Assembly: GCA_937901435.1 (NCBI GenBank)
Contig: CALGTJ010000186.1
Span: 1 to 6,812, forward strand
Direction: 5' to 3'
Origin: an uncultured Rhodobacter sp.
GTDB lineage: Bacteria > Pseudomonadota > Alphaproteobacteria > Rhodobacterales > Rhodobacteraceae
DNA: 6,812 nucleotides
Part shown: positions 6,638 through 6,812 of the stretch, one piece after another
Layout of the letters: the number at the start of each line of letters is the position of its first letter
How positions within the stretch are numbered: position 1 is the stretch's first letter
The notes under the pieces: generated by a model
Told to the model about the DNA's origin: nothing
Database searches by the model: none
Seen by the model: the letters and a program-made list of their open reading frames with translations, nothing else
Position numbers and translations under genes: made by a program

Positions 6638-6812
6638 TTAGCGGAGCAGGGGCGCGCCATTTTCGGCCTGTTCGGCGGCAAGTTCGTCGATGTCTTTGAA
6701 TTTGATCGATTCCCCACAGCCACAGGCGTCAGACACGTTGGGATTGCGAAATTTGAATCCGCTTTCGAGCAGGCTGGTTTCATAATCGATTTCGGTGCCA
6801 AACAGGAACATC
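6638..6812 (-). CDS. A-type iron-sulfur carrier (IscA/SufA/ErpA family), C-terminal part only
   Basis: Reading the - strand from the window edge gives 57 residues ending at TAA (6638-6640): [20 protein letters not shown], then [16 protein letters not shown] and a polar tail to PLLR. This is the C-terminal hallmark of the HesB/IscA family. The two cysteines of CGCG, with a third Cys upstream in the missing part, bind an Fe-S cluster that is handed to apo-proteins in the cytoplasm. The GTEIDY and GF-F-NPN motifs are typical. The N-terminal half and the start lie outside the window, so ErpA, SufA and IscA cannot be told apart. About 22 residues follow CGCGES, longer than the few found in E. coli IscA. 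The gene is convergent with the DUF302 gene, with 103 nt between stops, and is probably unrelated to the sox transcript. Confidence 0.9.
   Translation of the reverse strand, partial: MFLFGTEIDYETSLLESGFKFRNPNVSDACGCGESIKFKDIDELAAEQAENGAPLLR

Noticed and set aside
6399..6641. Overlapping + strand frames of 65-80 codons across the DUF302 3' end and the intergenic repeat
   Set aside because: They overlap a well-supported gene in other frames, lack good ribosome binding sites and run into the repeat element.

Overview
This window carries the 3' half of a thiosulfate-oxidation (sox) operon, almost certainly from an alphaproteobacterium of the Rhodobacteraceae (Paracoccus/Roseobacter type). The reasons are the gene order soxB-C-D-E-F, the moderately high GC, strong GGAGG-type ribosome binding sites, an A-type Fe-S carrier next door, and an intergenic repeat of a kind I associate with Rhodobacterales genomes. 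The taxonomic call is inference from these features and not from a marker gene.

Layout. Positions 2-1468 hold soxB without its N-terminus, because the window starts inside the gene. After a 49-nt gap come soxC (1518-2765), soxD (2749-4023, overlapping soxC by 17 nt), soxE (4027-4722, 3-nt gap) and soxF (4747-6003, 24-nt gap), all on the + strand and apparently co-transcribed. A hairpin that looks like an intrinsic terminator follows soxF at 6026-6060. Only 26 nt beyond it is the Shine-Dalgarno of a small exported DUF302-family protein (6100-6534). The 103-nt convergent gap 6535-6637 contains two hairpins and a probable dispersed repeat. The window ends with the C-terminal part of an IscA/SufA/ErpA-type carrier on the - strand (6638-6812).

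How the genes work together. In the periplasmic Sox pathway, sulfur is carried covalently on SoxYZ, which is not in the window and probably lies upstream with soxXA. SoxB hydrolyses the terminal sulfate from SoxYZ-bound sulfonate. SoxC (Mo-cofactor protein) and SoxD (diheme cytochrome c) form the sulfane dehydrogenase that oxidises the remaining sulfane sulfur, so that SoxB can release a second sulfate. SoxE (diheme cytochrome c) and SoxF (flavoprotein) resemble the two subunits of flavocytochrome c sulfide dehydrogenase. The presence of SoxCD indicates complete oxidation of thiosulfate to sulfate, as opposed to deposition of sulfur globules.

The core pathway is well known. The less ordinary items are: the C-terminal heme domain of SoxD and the N-terminal heme domain of SoxE align without gaps at about 51% identity; an exported DUF302 protein sits behind a terminator with almost no room for its own promoter; and the compound repeat between the convergent genes. 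I found no wholly new system.
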